Shown: positions 36,756 through 47,262, counted from the stretch's first letter. The stretch: 64,000 bases of DNA from Polaribacter pectinis (GCF_014352875.1 NZ_CP060695.1:589501-653500); one strand, 5' to 3'. Notes: a model not told the origin generated them from the letters alone. Numbers and translations: made by a program.

Positions 36756-39700
36756 TTATTTATTCACTAAAACATATTCTCCTTTTTCAATTAAAGGAAT
36801 TGCTTGTTTAAATTTAACCTCTTTTTCTTCGCCACTCATTACATTTTTAATTGTAACTTTTTCGTTTCTACCAATTTTTGGTTGTTCTCTAACAACTGTT
36901 TCAATTGGTTCTGAAGATTGTTGACGAGAGTTTTCTATGGCTTGTTCCGTAGAATTCTGCACATCTGCTTTACTAGTATTTAAACGCTCTCTTTTTTGTT
37001 GGCGAGCTTCAGAAATTTGAGATCTATCTTGCGCAGGTAATTCTCCTTTAAATAAGAAAGATAATACTTCTTTATTAATTTCATCAACAGTTAATTTAAA
37101 TAACTCAAAAGCTTCAAATTTATAGATTAATAAAGGATCTTTTTGTTCGTAAGATGCATTTTGTACAGAATGTTTTAATTCATCCATTTTACGTAAATGC
37201 TCTTTCCAGTTTTCATCTATAATAGCTAAAGTGATGTTTTTCTCGAAGTCTGTAACCAAACTTTTTCCTTCACTTTCATAAGCATCTTTTAAATTTGTAA
37301 CAACTTGTAAAGATTTTGTTCCGTCTGTAAAAGGAACTACAATTCTTTCATATTTATCACCTTCATTTTCAAAAACATCTTTAATTACAGGGAAGGCTAA
37401 AACAGCATTTCTCTCAATTTTGTTTTTGTAATGTGCAGTTACAATTTCGTATAATTTGTCTGTAATTTCTTTTTCAGACATTTTCTCGAATTCTTCTTCA
37501 GAAAAAGGAGAAGTCATTGAAGAAAACTTAATCAATTCGAATTCGAAATTCTGAAAATCTTTAGCTGCTTTGTTTGCATTTGTAATAGATTCACAAGTAT
37601 CGTAAATCATATTTGCAATATCTACTTGCAAACGTTTACCATCTAAAGCATTTCTTCTTCTTTTATAAACAAACTCACGTTGAGCGTTCATAATATCATC
37701 ATATTCTAATAGACGTTTTCTAATTCCGAAGTTATTTTCTTCAACTTTCTTTTGCGCTCTTTCAATAGATTTAGAAATCATAGAATGCTGAATTACTTCG
37801 CCTTCTTTTAATCCCATTCTGTCCATCATTTTTGCAATTCTATCAGAACCAAAAAGACGCATTAAATTGTCGTCTAAAGCAACGTAGAATTGAGAAGAAC
37901 CAACATCACCTTGTCTTCCTGCACGACCTCTTAACTGTCTGTCTACACGTCTAGAATCGTGTCTTTCTGTACCAATAATTGCCAAACCACCAGCTTCTTT
38001 TACTTCTGGTGAAAGCTTAATATCTGTACCACGACCAGCCATGTTTGTTGCAATTGTTACTACACCAGGTTTACCTGCTTCTGCTACTACATCTGCTTCT
38101 CGTTTGTGTAATTTTGCATTCAAAATATTATGTGGAATTTTACGCATTTGTAACATTCTACCTAATAATTCTGATATTTCTACAGAAGTTGTACCAACTA
38201 AAACTGGTCTTTTTTCTGCAACTAATTTTACGATATCATCTATAACTGCGTTGTATTTTTCACGAGCGGTTTTGTAAACTAAATCATCTTTATCATCTCT
38301 TTGAATTGGCTTGTTTGTAGGGATTTCTACAACATCTAATTTGTAAATTTCCCATAATTCACCTGCTTCAGTAATCGCTGTTCCTGTCATACCAGAAAGT
38401 TTGCGATACATTCTAAAGTAATTTTGAAGTGTAACAGTTGCAAAAGTTTGGGTAGCATCTTCAATTTTTACATTTTCTTTAGCTTCGATTGCTTGGTGTA
38501 AACCATCTGAATAACGACGACCATCCATAATACGACCTGTCTGTTCATCAACAATCATTACTTTATTATCCATTACCACATATTCAACATCTTTTTCAAA
38601 AACAGTATATGCTTTTAACAATTGATTCATGGTGTGAATACGCTCACTTTTTATGCTAAAATCTTTGTACAATTCTTCTTTTTGAACTGCTTTTTCTTCT
38701 TTTGAAATATCAGCGCTATCAATTTCACCAATTTTTACTCCAATATCTGGTAAAACAAAGAAACTTTCATTTTCTGTCTTTTCAGATAAATGTGCAATTC
38801 CTTTATCGGTTAAATCAATTTGATTATTTTTTTCTTCAATAACAAACCATAAAGCTTCATCTACTTCTGGCATTAACTTGTTGTTATCTGCCATATAATA
38901 GTTTTCTGTCTTTTGAAGAATTTGTTTATTTCCTTCTTGAGATAAAAACTTAATTAATGCTTTATTTTTTGGTAAACCTCTGTAAACTCTTAATAATTGA
39001 AATCCTCCTTCTTTAGTATCTCCAGCTGCAATTAACTTTTTTGCTTCTGCTAAAACACCAATTAAATATTTACTTTGAATACCAACAATATCGTTTACTA
39101 ATGGTTTAAGTTCGTTAAATTCGTGTCTATCTCCTTGTGGTACTGGACCTGAAATAATTAATGGCGTTCTTGCGTCATCAATTAAAACTGAATCTACTTC
39201 ATCAATAATTGCATAGTTTGGTGGTCTTTGAACTAAATCGTCTTTAGAACTTGCCATATTATCACGCAAATAATCGAAACCGAATTCGTTATTTGTTCCG
39301 TAAGTTATGTCTGCATTGTAAGCTTTTCTACGCGCATCAGAATTTGGTTGATGATAATCGATACAATCTGTTGTAAAACCGTGAAACTCAAAAATTGGTC
39401 CCATCCAAGCTTTATCACGTTTTGCTAAATAATCATTTACAGTTACTAAATGAACTCCATTTCCTGTTAAAGCGTTCAAGTACACAGGTAAAGTAGAAAC
39501 TAATGTTTTTCCTTCACCAGTCATCATTTCTGCAACTTTTCCTTGGTGTAAAACTGAACCACCAATTAATTGAACATCATAGTGAACCATGTCCCAGGTA
39601 ACAGGTTTTCCTGCAGCATCCCAAGAATTTGCCCAAAATGCTTTGTCTCCTTCTAAAACAATATGATCTCTTTCGCCAGACAATTCTCTATCGTAAGCAG

Positions 39701-40097
39701 TTGCAGTAACTTCAATTTCTTTGTTTTCTACAAAACGCTTTGCTGTTTCTTTTACAACAGCAAAAGCTTCTGGCATAATTTCTAATAATGTAGCTTCAGA
39801 AACTATATATGCTTGGTCTTTTAAAGCGTCTATTTCTGTATAAATATCTTCTTGTCTGTCTATATCTGCTTTTACAGCTTCTTCTTCTAAAGAAGTAATT
39901 TTATCGTCGAACTGTTTTGTTGCCGATTTAATCCTTTCTTTGAATTCGATTGTTTTTGCTCTTAATTCATCATTAGATAATTTAGAAAATGCCGCTTCAA
40001 ATTTTCTAACATCTTCTACAACAGGTTGTAAACCTTTTAAATCTTTTTGCTGTTTGTCTCCTACAAAAAGTTTTATTACTGAATTTAAAATACTCAT
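36756..40097 (-). CDS. secA: Preprotein translocase ATPase SecA
   Basis: ATP motor that drives proteins through SecYEG. Motifs in order: Walker [33 protein letters not shown], the preprotein cross-linking domain, [38 protein letters not shown] and GRAGRQGD. At 1113 residues it is longer than E. coli SecA (901); extra sequence of the kind found in Bacteroidota SecA lies between the DEAD region and the preprotein domain (about 330-430). The C-terminal zinc-binding CxCxSGxxxxxCHG tail is missing, and the protein instead ends [19 protein letters not shown]. SecB-dependent docking through that tail is therefore not expected. Confidence 0.97.
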   Translation of the reverse strand: MSILNSVIKLFVGDKQQKDLKGLQPVVEDVRKFEAAFSKLSNDELRAKTIEFKERIKSATKQFDDKITSLEEEAVKADIDRQEDIYTEIDALKDQAYIVSEATLLEIMPEAFAVVKETAKRFVENKEIEVTATAYDRELSGERDHIVLEGDKAFWANSWDAAGKPVTWDMVHYDVQLIGGSVLHQGKVAEMMTGEGKTLVSTLPVYLNALTGNGVHLVTVNDYLAKRDKAWMGPIFEFHGFTTDCIDYHQPNSDARRKAYNADITYGTNNEFGFDYLRDNMASSKDDLVQRPPNYAIIDEVDSVLIDDARTPLIISGPVPQGDRHEFNELKPLVNDIVGIQSKYLIGVLAEAKKLIAAGDTKEGGFQLLRVYRGLPKNKALIKFLSQEGNKQILQKTENYYMADNNKLMPEVDEALWFVIEEKNNQIDLTDKGIAHLSEKTENESFFVLPDIGVKIGEIDSADISKEEKAVQKEELYKDFSIKSERIHTMNQLLKAYTVFEKDVEYVVMDNKVMIVDEQTGRIMDGRRYSDGLHQAIEAKENVKIEDATQTFATVTLQNYFRMYRKLSGMTGTAITEAGELWEIYKLDVVEIPTNKPIQRDDKDDLVYKTAREKYNAVIDDIVKLVAEKRPVLVGTTSVEISELLGRMLQMRKIPHNILNAKLHKREADVVAEAGKPGVVTIATNMAGRGTDIKLSPEVKEAGGLAIIGTERHDSRRVDRQLRGRAGRQGDVGSSQFYVALDDNLMRLFGSDRIAKMMDRMGLKEGEVIQHSMISKSIERAQKKVEENNFGIRKRLLEYDDIMNAQREFVYKRRRNALDGKRLQVDIANMIYDTCESITNANKAAKDFQNFEFELIKFSSMTSPFSEEEFEKMSEKEITDKLYEIVTAHYKNKIERNAVLAFPVIKDVFENEGDKYERIVVPFTDGTKSLQVVTNLKDAYESEGKSLVTDFEKNITLAIIDENWKEHLRKMDELKHSVQNASYEQKDPLLIYKFEAFELFKLTVDEINKEVLSFLFKGELPAQDRSQISEARQQKRERLNTSKADVQNSTEQAIENSRQQSSEPIETVVREQPKIGRNEKVTIKNVMSGEEKEVKFKQAIPLIEKGEYVLVNK

Positions 40098-40196
40098 TAT
40101 TATGTTGTTTTCAGTTAAATTAATAACTGTATTATAGTTCCGTATCAGGTTTTTTAAAAGCCTGAAAAATATTTTTTTCTTGATTAAAAGAAAACA

Positions 40197-40220
40197 AAAA
40201 AAAAGCCTCTTTAGAGACTT
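40197..40220 (-). terminator. Terminator after the DUF2795 gene
   Basis: AAAAG-CTCT and AGAG-CTTTT pair around TT with one mismatch. On the minus strand a long T-run (nine or more) follows. It separates the DUF2795 gene from secA. Confidence 0.6.
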
Positions 40221-40241
40221 TTTATATTTTAATTGTTATGT

Positions 40242-40463
40242 TTAGTATTCATCCTCATTCCAAAGATAATCATCTTCGGTTGGATAATCTGGCCAGATTT
40301 CTATAATTGAGTCATAAGCATCACCTTCATCTTCTATATCTTGTAGGTTTTCTACTACTTCTAACGGAGATCCAGTTCTAATTGCGTAATCTATTAACTC
40401 GTCTTTGGTTGCTGGCCAAGGCGCATCTGCTAAATAAGATGCTAATTCTAATGTCCAATACAT
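40242..40463 (-). CDS. DUF2795 domain protein
   Basis: A 73-residue acidic protein. MYWTLELASYLADAPWPATKDELIDYAIRTGSP is the DUF2795 signature, a small helical domain thought to help in nucleic acid or protein contact but without an established role. The C-terminus is very acidic and aromatic (IIEIWPDYPTEDDYLWNEDEY). It lies upstream of secA on the same strand, separated by a terminator. The short length is normal for flavobacterial members. Confidence 0.85.
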   Translation of the reverse strand: MYWTLELASYLADAPWPATKDELIDYAIRTGSPLEVVENLQDIEDEGDAYDSIIEIWPDYPTEDDYLWNEDEY

Positions 40464-40632
40464 TTCTTATTGTTTAATTTTGTGCAAAAATAATTTTTTT
40501 GCTGAATTATGCAAGTCTTTTTTAAGAAATTTATTGCGAAGATCATTTTTATTTTTTTATTCAATTAAATATTAAGTGTTTAATTTGAAAATAAAATTTA
40601 AAATTTCTTCAAATCGATAAAAAAAGAACGTT

Positions 40633-41205
40633 TTAATTTTTAGTAGGAATCCATTTGATTTCGTCTACTTGTAAGTCTTTAGACAACTTTCGTGCCAACA
40701 CAAAAAGATAGTCAGAAAGTCGGTTTAAGTATTTTAAAATGTCATTATTAATGTTTTCTTCGTCATTTAATTCTACAGAAAGACGTTCTGCTCGTCTACA
40801 AACACATCTTGCAACGTGACAGAATGACACAGCTTGATGACCTCCAGGTAAAATAAAATGAGTCATTTGTGGAAGCTCTGTATCCATTTTATCGATTTCA
40901 TTTTCCAAAAATAGAATTGATGCCTCATCTATTTTAGGAATATTCAAACGTTCTTTTCCCGATTTTAAGGTTTCTTTTTCAGGTGGAGTTGCTAACATTG
41001 CGCCCAAAGTAAATAATTCATTCTGAATATTTAACAACGATTCTTTTATATATGTTGATATTTCTTGATCTTTAATTAAACCAATATAAGAGTTCAATTC
41101 ATCTACAGTTCCATAAGAATCGATTCGTAGATTGTATTTTTTTACTCTTGTTCCGCCAAATAGGGCAGTAGTTCCTGCGTCACCAGTTTTTGTATATATT
41201 TTCAT
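40633..41205 (-). CDS. Cob(I)alamin adenosyltransferase, PduO type
   Basis: Transfers the adenosyl group of ATP to cob(I)alamin, making coenzyme B12. KIYTKTGDAGTTALFGG at the N-terminus, YGTVDELNSYIG, and CRRAERLSVEL with HVARCVCRRAER near residue 140 are standard in the PduO family. Length (190) is typical. No cobalamin synthesis or B12-dependent gene is nearby, so it probably serves a methylmalonyl-CoA mutase or similar enzyme encoded elsewhere. Confidence 0.93.
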   Translation of the reverse strand: MKIYTKTGDAGTTALFGGTRVKKYNLRIDSYGTVDELNSYIGLIKDQEISTYIKESLLNIQNELFTLGAMLATPPEKETLKSGKERLNIPKIDEASILFLENEIDKMDTELPQMTHFILPGGHQAVSFCHVARCVCRRAERLSVELNDEENINNDILKYLNRLSDYLFVLARKLSKDLQVDEIKWIPTKN

Positions 41206-41304
41206 TTAAATGGGTTTCAAAGTTTGATAAACTCAAAGTTACGAAGTTTAAAAATTGTAGGTATTCTAATTAAGAGAGTTTAACAATTTAACATAAAAAC
41301 TTTC

Positions 41305-42081
41305 TTATACCCTAATTTTAAAATGTTCTTTTTCTTGTTCTTTTCTGAAGAAAACAATTCCAAAATAAAAAAGATCTACAGTTACTTTTACGGCAGCATT
41401 ATTTTTTATTTCTTGCCAAGCTTCGTGCATTTCTTTACTCCAATAAATATCATCAAAAATAAAGTAAGAATCATTATGAATCGAACCAAGACAAGTTTTA
41501 AAATAGTCTAGAGTTGCTTTTTTTGTGTGATTTCCATCGAAATAAATAAAATCATATTGCTTATTCTGAACTATTTTAGGTAAAGTTTTTTGGAAATCTC
41601 CAACAATCACATCAATATTATTAAAATTATTATTTGTAAATAATTTGGAAGCTACTTTGCTGGTTTCTGGGCAACCTTCTAAAGTAACAATGTTAGAATT
41701 CTCATTTGCTATTTTTATTGCGGTTGTTCCTAAACCTAAAGAAGTACCAATCTCTAAACTACTTTTTGGTTTAAAATATGAAGTGATTTTTATTAATAAT
41801 TTAGCTTTTTTGTTAGAAATTCCTGCAATTTTAATAATTTTTGAAACTTCACGACAGTTAGATTTAAAAACTTTTGAACCAGCACCAAAATCTGTGACTT
41901 TAATAGATTTTTTGTTGTCTAATAATTGTTGTTTGGTATAAATGAACTTATGCCATTTTTTTTTAACTGTTTTTTTGTACAAACAATTAGTAACTAGTTT
42001 ATAAACAAAGGGAGAGTGAACTCCATGTTGGTTACTAGATTTTAATAAAAAATTTATGTACTTAATTTGTTGGTAAAGCAT
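41305..42081 (-). CDS. Class I SAM-dependent methyltransferase
   Basis: A 258-residue cytoplasmic methyltransferase. SAM motif I is SLEIGTSLGLGTTAIKIA, followed by IVTLEGCPE (motif II), a later acidic YDFIYFDGNHTKKATLDYF and FIFDDIYWSKEMHEAW. The DGNH and DDI motifs match the O-methyltransferase/Methyltransf_24 group, in which Asp residues hold a metal ion. It is divergent from wza, with only about 90 bp between starts. The substrate is unknown; a link to polysaccharide export is only positional. Confidence 0.82.
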   Translation of the reverse strand: MLYQQIKYINFLLKSSNQHGVHSPFVYKLVTNCLYKKTVKKKWHKFIYTKQQLLDNKKSIKVTDFGAGSKVFKSNCREVSKIIKIAGISNKKAKLLIKITSYFKPKSSLEIGTSLGLGTTAIKIANENSNIVTLEGCPETSKVASKLFTNNNFNNIDVIVGDFQKTLPKIVQNKQYDFIYFDGNHTKKATLDYFKTCLGSIHNDSYFIFDDIYWSKEMHEAWQEIKNNAAVKVTVDLFYFGIVFFRKEQEKEHFKIRV

Positions 42082-42138
42082 TTGGTAGAAATGAAAAACG
42101 AAAATAAAATAAAATTATATCAATCCGTTGATAAAAAG

Positions 42139-42146
42139 TATATTTG
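42139..42146 (+). promoter_or_regulatory. -7 box of the wza-wzc operon
   Basis: TATATTTG matches TAnnTTTG and lies inside the first ORF reading that starts at 42067. It supports a later start, at 42157 or, more likely, 42175. No clear -33 TTG was found. Confidence 0.5.
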
Positions 42147-42174
42147 TGGCTACTCTATGAATAACATAATTAAA

Positions 42175-42963
42175 ATGAAAAATTTTACATTACTAATTTT
42201 ACTTACAATCTTATTTTTTTCTTGTGTGCCTAATAAAGATTTAATATATCTTCAAGGTGAGCCTGCTCAAAAAAATAATATAAGTAGAATTAATGATATT
42301 CCTTATAAACTTCAAGTAGATGATATGATTAATATTGATATTAAATCGTCTGATGAAGATTTAGTAAATATTTTTAAAAAATCTACTGGAGGTGGAAATG
42401 GTAATGGACAAAGTTTTTCTGGAGGTTCCAATTACTTTTCTGATTATAGTGTAGATAGTTATGGAAACATTAGAATGCCAACATTAGGAGAAATAAATGT
42501 TTTAGGTTACACAACTTTAGAAGTTAGAAAAAAAATTGAAAACGATCTAAAAAAGTATATTAAAAGTAAAGAAAACCTTTTTGTTGATGTAAAATTATCA
42601 GGAATTAAATATACCATCATTGGTGAAATTAATAGTCCTGGGCCAAAAATTATTTTTCAGAATAAAGTATCTATTATAGATGCAATTGCTAATTCTGGAG
42701 ACATTACTACTGTTGGTAATAGAAAAGAAGTAGAGATAATTAGAAAATCTATTAATGGAATAGAAAAGTTTACTGTAGATTTAACCGATATAAATGTTTT
42801 AAATTCTGATGTATTTTACATTAAGCCAAACGATTATATTAATGTTAGAGCCCTAAAGCAAAAATCGTGGGGTACAGGTACAACTGGATTACAATCTTTC
42901 ACAACAATTATTTCTATTTTTACACTAATAACATCTACTATTGTAATAGCTAGAAACCTTTAA
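42175..42963 (+). CDS. wza: Polysaccharide export outer-membrane lipoprotein, Wza-like
   Basis: Outer-membrane channel for capsule or exopolysaccharide. From the ATG at 42175 the protein begins MKNFTLLILLTILFFSCVPN, a lipoprotein signal with Cys17; starting at 42067 would put 36 residues before it. The Poly_export domain (about 45-135, YKLQVDDMINIDI to DVKLSG) is followed by an SLBB domain (about 140-225, YTIIGEINSPGP). A final hydrophobic helix (TTIISIFTLITSTIVIA) matches flavobacterial members. wzc starts 3 bp after the stop, so the pair form one unit. Confidence 0.92.
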   Translation: MKNFTLLILLTILFFSCVPNKDLIYLQGEPAQKNNISRINDIPYKLQVDDMINIDIKSSDEDLVNIFKKSTGGGNGNGQSFSGGSNYFSDYSVDSYGNIRMPTLGEINVLGYTTLEVRKKIENDLKKYIKSKENLFVDVKLSGIKYTIIGEINSPGPKIIFQNKVSIIDAIANSGDITTVGNRKEVEIIRKSINGIEKFTVDLTDINVLNSDVFYIKPNDYINVRALKQKSWGTGTTGLQSFTTIISIFTLITSTIVIARNL

Positions 42964-42966
42964 AAT

Positions 42967-45444
42967 ATGGATAGTAAAACAAAGAACATTGCCAATCCTG
43001 CTCAAAATAACATAGATATAAAAGGGTATCTATTTAAAGTTTTAGCTTATTGGAAACTTTTTTTAGTAACTATAATTATTTCGTTTATAGTAGCAAAATT
43101 TTTAACTGGGTATAAACAAGAAATTTTTAGTTTAAACACTACTATTTCTGTTAAAGAAGAAAATAATCCTTTATTTTCAACAGGAACAAATATTGCTTTT
43201 AATTGGGGTGGAGCAAGTAATGAAATTGAAACAGTAAGAGTTATTTTAACATCTAGATCTCATAACGAGAAAGTGGTTAATAAGCTTAACTTTTTTATTG
43301 AGTATTTAAAAGAGGGTAGGTATAGGTTAGAAGATGTTTATGGTTATACACCATTTACAATAGATTTAAAAACTGACAAGGCACAATTATATGGGAAATT
43401 AATAGAAATAGAGACAACTAGTGAAGATACCTATAAATTGTCTTTTGATTTTAATCCTAATGGCTCTAATAGTTTAATTACTTATGATACAAATACTGTA
43501 AGTAATTATAACTCTTCTGAAGCTAATTTTTCGAAAGAATTTAAAGTAAATGAAAAGATAGAAACACCATATTTAAACTTTGTATTGAATAAAGTTAGTA
43601 ATTTTAATGTTGGAGAAAAATATTATATAAGATTTACTAGTTTTGATGGAGTTGTAGGTGCAAACAGAGGTATTAGTGTAAATACAATAACAAATGCAGC
43701 CTCTATGCTTGTATTAACAAAACAAGGGCCTAATAAGAGAAGAATTGTAGATTATTTAAATGCAACAGTACAAGTTTTAGAAAATGATAAAAAGGAACAG
43801 AAAATTGCTTATGCAGTAAAAACTAAAGAATATATAGATACACTTTTTATTGAGGAAGCCACAAAATTAAAAAAGATAGAAAGAGAATTAGGTAAATTTA
43901 AAGAATCTAATAATATATATAATTTATCTACAGAAGGAAGTAATGTTTTTAGTGAGATATTAGTTTTAGAAAAAGAAAAAAAAGAACTCCAAGAATTTAA
44001 TGAATATTTAGATGATTTAAGAACTTATATCTTAACACATAATAAGTATACAGAAACTATACCTGTTCCTGCATTAATTACAATACAAGACCCAAAGATT
44101 GCAGAAGAAATTAGTGTTTTAATAACAAAATCTAGTTTAAGAGAAACTCTTGGTAATTCTGTTACAGAAAAACATCCAGATTTAATAAAATTAAATAACG
44201 AAATTAAGATAGCTAAAAACAATTTATTTGAAAACATTTCTACTTTAAAAAGAGTTAATATTAATAGTTTAAGTAAAATAAGTAGTAGGCTTTTAAGTTA
44301 TAATAACGAATTAAAAAAGCTTCCAAGAAAAGAACAAAGTTTAATTGGTTATCAAAGAAATTATGAAATATCAGAAGCTAACTATAATTACTTAAAACAA
44401 AAAAGTTATGAGGCAGGAACTGCAATAGCAGCCAATGTTTCTGATGTAAAAATTATAGACACTGCTAAAGATTTAGGAGAAGGGCCTTTTTACCCAAAAC
44501 CTAGTTTTAATTATTTAGTAGCTTTAATGATTGGTGTTATTATTCCATTATTTTATATTATTTTAAAAGAAATATTAGATAATAAAATTCATACGGCTGA
44601 AGAAATCCAGAATAATTATGCAATACCAGTTTTGGGAGTTGTTGGTAGAAATCAAGGGAACAACAATTTAGCTGTTTTTGAAAGACCAAAATCTTCTGTG
44701 GCAGAATCATTTAGAGCTATAAGGTCCAATATTCAATTTTTATTTAAAAATGCACAAGAAGATAAATGTAAAACGTTATTACTAACATCATCTGTAAGTG
44801 GAGAAGGTAAAACAATGATTTCTATAAATATGGCAACTGTTTTTGCTTTGAGTGGAAAAAAAACGGTTTTACTTGGGTTGGATTTAAGAAAACCGAAAAT
44901 TTATGCAGATTTTGATTTAACAAATGAAGTTGGAGTTGTAAACCATCTAATTAATCAAAAAACATTAAAAGAAATAATTAGACCTACTAAAATACCAAAT
45001 TTAGATGTTATTTTATCTGGTCCAATTCCACCAAATCCATCAGAACTACTCTTAAATAAAGTTGCTGATGATATGATAAATCAATTAAAAGAAGATTACG
45101 ATTATCTTATTATAGATACACCTCCAGTTGGTTTAGTATCTGATGCTTTAGAATTATTTAAATATGCAGATGCCATTGTGTATGTAATTCGTCAAAATTA
45201 TTCTGAAAGAGGAATGATGAAAATGATTGATGATAAATACAGAAATAAAGAAGTAACAAACATTAGTTATGTTTTAAATGACTTCTCTATTAAAAATAAA
45301 TACGGTTATGGCTATGGTTACGGTTATGGCTATGGTTACGGTTATGGTTACGGCTATGGTAAATATGGTTACGGATATCACGAAAACGAAGATCCAGAAA
45401 GCTTTTTATCTAGAGCATTTAATTTCTTTAAACCTAAAAAATAA
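42967..45444 (+). CDS. wzc: Polysaccharide co-polymerase / tyrosine autokinase, Wzc-like
   Basis: Inner-membrane BY-kinase that controls capsule or EPS chain length and export with Wza. Two membrane helices (about 30-48 and 515-535) enclose a long periplasmic Wzz domain with coiled coils. The cytoplasmic kinase has Walker A SSVSGEGKTMISINMA, Walker A' LLGLDLRKPK and Walker B YDYLIIDTPPVGLVSDA. The C-terminal tyrosine cluster, where Wzc phosphorylates itself, is an almost pure Gly-Tyr repeat with ten Tyr, then three more after a Lys. Such clusters normally have five to seven spaced Tyr. No sugar-synthesis genes follow, so the pair acts with a locus elsewhere. Confidence 0.93.
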   Translation: MDSKTKNIANPAQNNIDIKGYLFKVLAYWKLFLVTIIISFIVAKFLTGYKQEIFSLNTTISVKEENNPLFSTGTNIAFNWGGASNEIETVRVILTSRSHNEKVVNKLNFFIEYLKEGRYRLEDVYGYTPFTIDLKTDKAQLYGKLIEIETTSEDTYKLSFDFNPNGSNSLITYDTNTVSNYNSSEANFSKEFKVNEKIETPYLNFVLNKVSNFNVGEKYYIRFTSFDGVVGANRGISVNTITNAASMLVLTKQGPNKRRIVDYLNATVQVLENDKKEQKIAYAVKTKEYIDTLFIEEATKLKKIERELGKFKESNNIYNLSTEGSNVFSEILVLEKEKKELQEFNEYLDDLRTYILTHNKYTETIPVPALITIQDPKIAEEISVLITKSSLRETLGNSVTEKHPDLIKLNNEIKIAKNNLFENISTLKRVNINSLSKISSRLLSYNNELKKLPRKEQSLIGYQRNYEISEANYNYLKQKSYEAGTAIAANVSDVKIIDTAKDLGEGPFYPKPSFNYLVALMIGVIIPLFYIILKEILDNKIHTAEEIQNNYAIPVLGVVGRNQGNNNLAVFERPKSSVAESFRAIRSNIQFLFKNAQEDKCKTLLLTSSVSGEGKTMISINMATVFALSGKKTVLLGLDLRKPKIYADFDLTNEVGVVNHLINQKTLKEIIRPTKIPNLDVILSGPIPPNPSELLLNKVADDMINQLKEDYDYLIIDTPPVGLVSDALELFKYADAIVYVIRQNYSERGMMKMIDDKYRNKEVTNISYVLNDFSIKNKYGYGYGYGYGYGYGYGYGYGKYGYGYHENEDPESFLSRAFNFFKPKK
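45301..45360 (+). repeat. In-frame tandem repeat encoding the Gly-Tyr tail of Wzc
   Basis: TACGGTTATGGCTATGGT (18 bp) stands twice in direct succession (45301-45318 and 45319-45336), followed by two 12 bp relatives (45337-45348 and 45349-45360). All units are multiples of three, so gain or loss would keep the frame and change only the number of tyrosines. Confidence 0.9.
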
Positions 45445-45446
45445 TA

Positions 45447-45476
45447 AAAAAAGCATCGTTAATTCGATGCTTTTTT
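45447..45476. terminator. Bidirectional terminator shared by wzc and hutI
   Basis: AAAAAAGCATCG (45447-45458) pairs perfectly with CGATGCTTTTTT (45465-45476). The hutI stop codon (45459-45461) lies in the loop, and its last codons (KKAS) form one arm of the stem. Confidence 0.85.
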
Positions 45477-46700
45477 GCCTTTTAAATATACAGTTTCTAT
45501 TAAGTTGTTTCCAAAACTATAAGGAATAAACCCAAAAGAAGGAATTTCTTTAGTTATCATGAAATTAGCGAATTTACCTTTAGTTATACTGCCAACTTTG
45601 TTTTCTAAATTCATAGCAAAAGCACCATTAATTGTAGCTGCATTTATAGCTTCTTCTGGAGTCATTTTCATTTTTATACAAGCAGTTGCTACTACAAAAT
45701 TCATATTTCCAGAAGGTGTTGAGCCTGGGTTGTAATCTGTAGCTAAAGTTAAAGGTAAACCAGCATCAATTATCTTTCTTGCTGGTGTGTAAGGAATACT
45801 TAAAAAATATGAACAGGAGGGAAGTGCTACAGGCATTGTTTCTGCACTTATTAGAACTTTTAAATCCGTATCCGATAAAACTTCTAAATGATCTACAGAT
45901 AATGCTTTGTGTTTAATTGAAATTTCAATCCCATCAATAGAGTTAAATTGATTGACATGAACTTTAGGAATCAATCCATATTTTTTTCCTGCGGATAAAA
46001 TTTTATCTGTTTCGTCTACAGAGAAATAACCAACTTCACAAAAAACATCTATAAAATCTGCCAAATCTTCTGCTGCTATTTTTGGTAGCATTTCATTAAT
46101 AATCAAATTAATATAACCTTCCTTATTGTTCTTAAATTTATTCGGAATTGCATGAGCACCTAAAAATGTTGCTTTTATAGGAATATCATAATTTTCTTTC
46201 AATTTTTTAATAACTCGTAGCATTTTTAATTCAGCCTCTACCGTTAAACCATAACCAGATTTTATTTCAATGGCTCCTGTGCCTAATATAATTACTTCTT
46301 CTAATCTTTTTGCAGATTGTATATACAAATCTTCTTCAGAAGTTTCTTGAAGTTTTTTTGCTGAATTTAAAATTCCACCACCATTATTTGCAATTTCTTC
46401 ATAAGACAAACCATTAATTCTATCTACAAATTCTTGTTCTCTATTTCCAGCAAAAACGATGTGAGTGTGAGAGTCACACCAAGTTGGAAGTATCATTTTT
46501 CCTGTACAATCAATCTTATCATCAAAAGTAGATTCTAATAAATCGCTCATTTTTCCATAATCAAAAATAAGTCCATCTTTTATTATTAAAAAAGCACCTT
46601 TAATTGTTGGTAATATCTTCATTTCTTTACCAGAAACTTTTTTAACAAATTTATCTCTAACTTGAATTAATTCTTTAATATTGATGAATAATTGAGTCAT
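45459..46700 (-). CDS. hutI: Imidazolonepropionase
   Basis: Zinc amidohydrolase that opens imidazolone propionate to formiminoglutamate, the third step of histidine degradation. The metal motif CDSHTHIVFAG is near residue 70; GTGAIEIKSGYGLTVEAELKML and FLGAHAIP follow in family order, and the Asp-containing LATDYNPGSTPS is also typical. Length (413) is usual. hutH and hutU are not in this window. The C-terminal codons are also part of a terminator hairpin. Confidence 0.94.
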   Translation of the reverse strand: MTQLFINIKELIQVRDKFVKKVSGKEMKILPTIKGAFLIIKDGLIFDYGKMSDLLESTFDDKIDCTGKMILPTWCDSHTHIVFAGNREQEFVDRINGLSYEEIANNGGGILNSAKKLQETSEEDLYIQSAKRLEEVIILGTGAIEIKSGYGLTVEAELKMLRVIKKLKENYDIPIKATFLGAHAIPNKFKNNKEGYINLIINEMLPKIAAEDLADFIDVFCEVGYFSVDETDKILSAGKKYGLIPKVHVNQFNSIDGIEISIKHKALSVDHLEVLSDTDLKVLISAETMPVALPSCSYFLSIPYTPARKIIDAGLPLTLATDYNPGSTPSGNMNFVVATACIKMKMTPEEAINAATINGAFAMNLENKVGSITKGKFANFMITKEIPSFGFIPYSFGNNLIETVYLKGKKASN

Positions 46701-46746
46701 AAAAATTGATTAAATTAGTTAAACAAACATACATAAATCTACTGAA

Positions 46747-47262
46747 ATGATTCCAAAAGAAGAATACAATCCTTACTTCGAACAATATATTCAACTTGTT
46801 TCTAAAGACAAATCAATAATTGAAAATTTAGAAGATTCTCAAAATCAATTTGATACTTTATTAAGAAATATTCCAAAAGAAAAACACAATTTTTCTTATG
46901 CTGAAGGAAAATGGACGTTAAAGGAATTAATACAACATACTATAGACACAGAACGTATTTTCTGTTATAGAGCACTTTGTTTTGCAAGAAATGATAAAAC
47001 ATCATTACCTGGTTTTGATCAAGATATTTTTGTTGATTATGGAAATGCCAATCAATTAGATTACTTCGATTTATTAGAAGAAATGGCAACTTTAAGAAAG
47101 TCTACCATACAATTGTTTAAAAGTTTTTCTGAAGAAGCATTATTAAGAATTGGAGTAGCTTCAGATAATAAAATATCTGTAAGAGCTTTAGGATGTTTGT
47201 TTTCAGGGCATCAATTACATCATTTTAATGTAATTAAAGAACGTTATTTGTTAGATAATTAA
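46747..47262 (+). CDS. DinB-family protein
   Basis: Four-helix bundle protein of 171 residues. The metal-binding histidines of the DinB/YfiT fold can be placed at His64 (LKELIQHTIDTERIF) and His155/His159 (GHQLHHFNVIKERY). Members are metal-dependent transferases or hydrolases, often using bacillithiol or mycothiol as a cofactor; the bshC gene in this window makes that plausible here. The real substrate is unknown. It is divergent from hutI with 46 bp between. Confidence 0.88.
   Translation: MIPKEEYNPYFEQYIQLVSKDKSIIENLEDSQNQFDTLLRNIPKEKHNFSYAEGKWTLKELIQHTIDTERIFCYRALCFARNDKTSLPGFDQDIFVDYGNANQLDYFDLLEEMATLRKSTIQLFKSFSEEALLRIGVASDNKISVRALGCLFSGHQLHHFNVIKERYLLDN

Noticed and set aside
42067..42174. 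Extended N-terminus of Wza starting MLVKHLVEM
   Set aside because: It overlaps the start of the divergent methyltransferase gene, contains the -7 box, and places 36 residues before a complete lipoprotein signal.
45301..45380. Short regular repeats that might suggest a CRISPR array
   Set aside because: No spacers, all within a reading frame, and the unit is a coding Gly-Tyr repeat.
45278..45529. Plus-strand ORF in another frame of the Wzc tail (repeated Val-Met-Ala-Met)
   Set aside because: A by-product of the tandem repeat read in the wrong frame; the Wzc frame has clear kinase motifs up to the tail.
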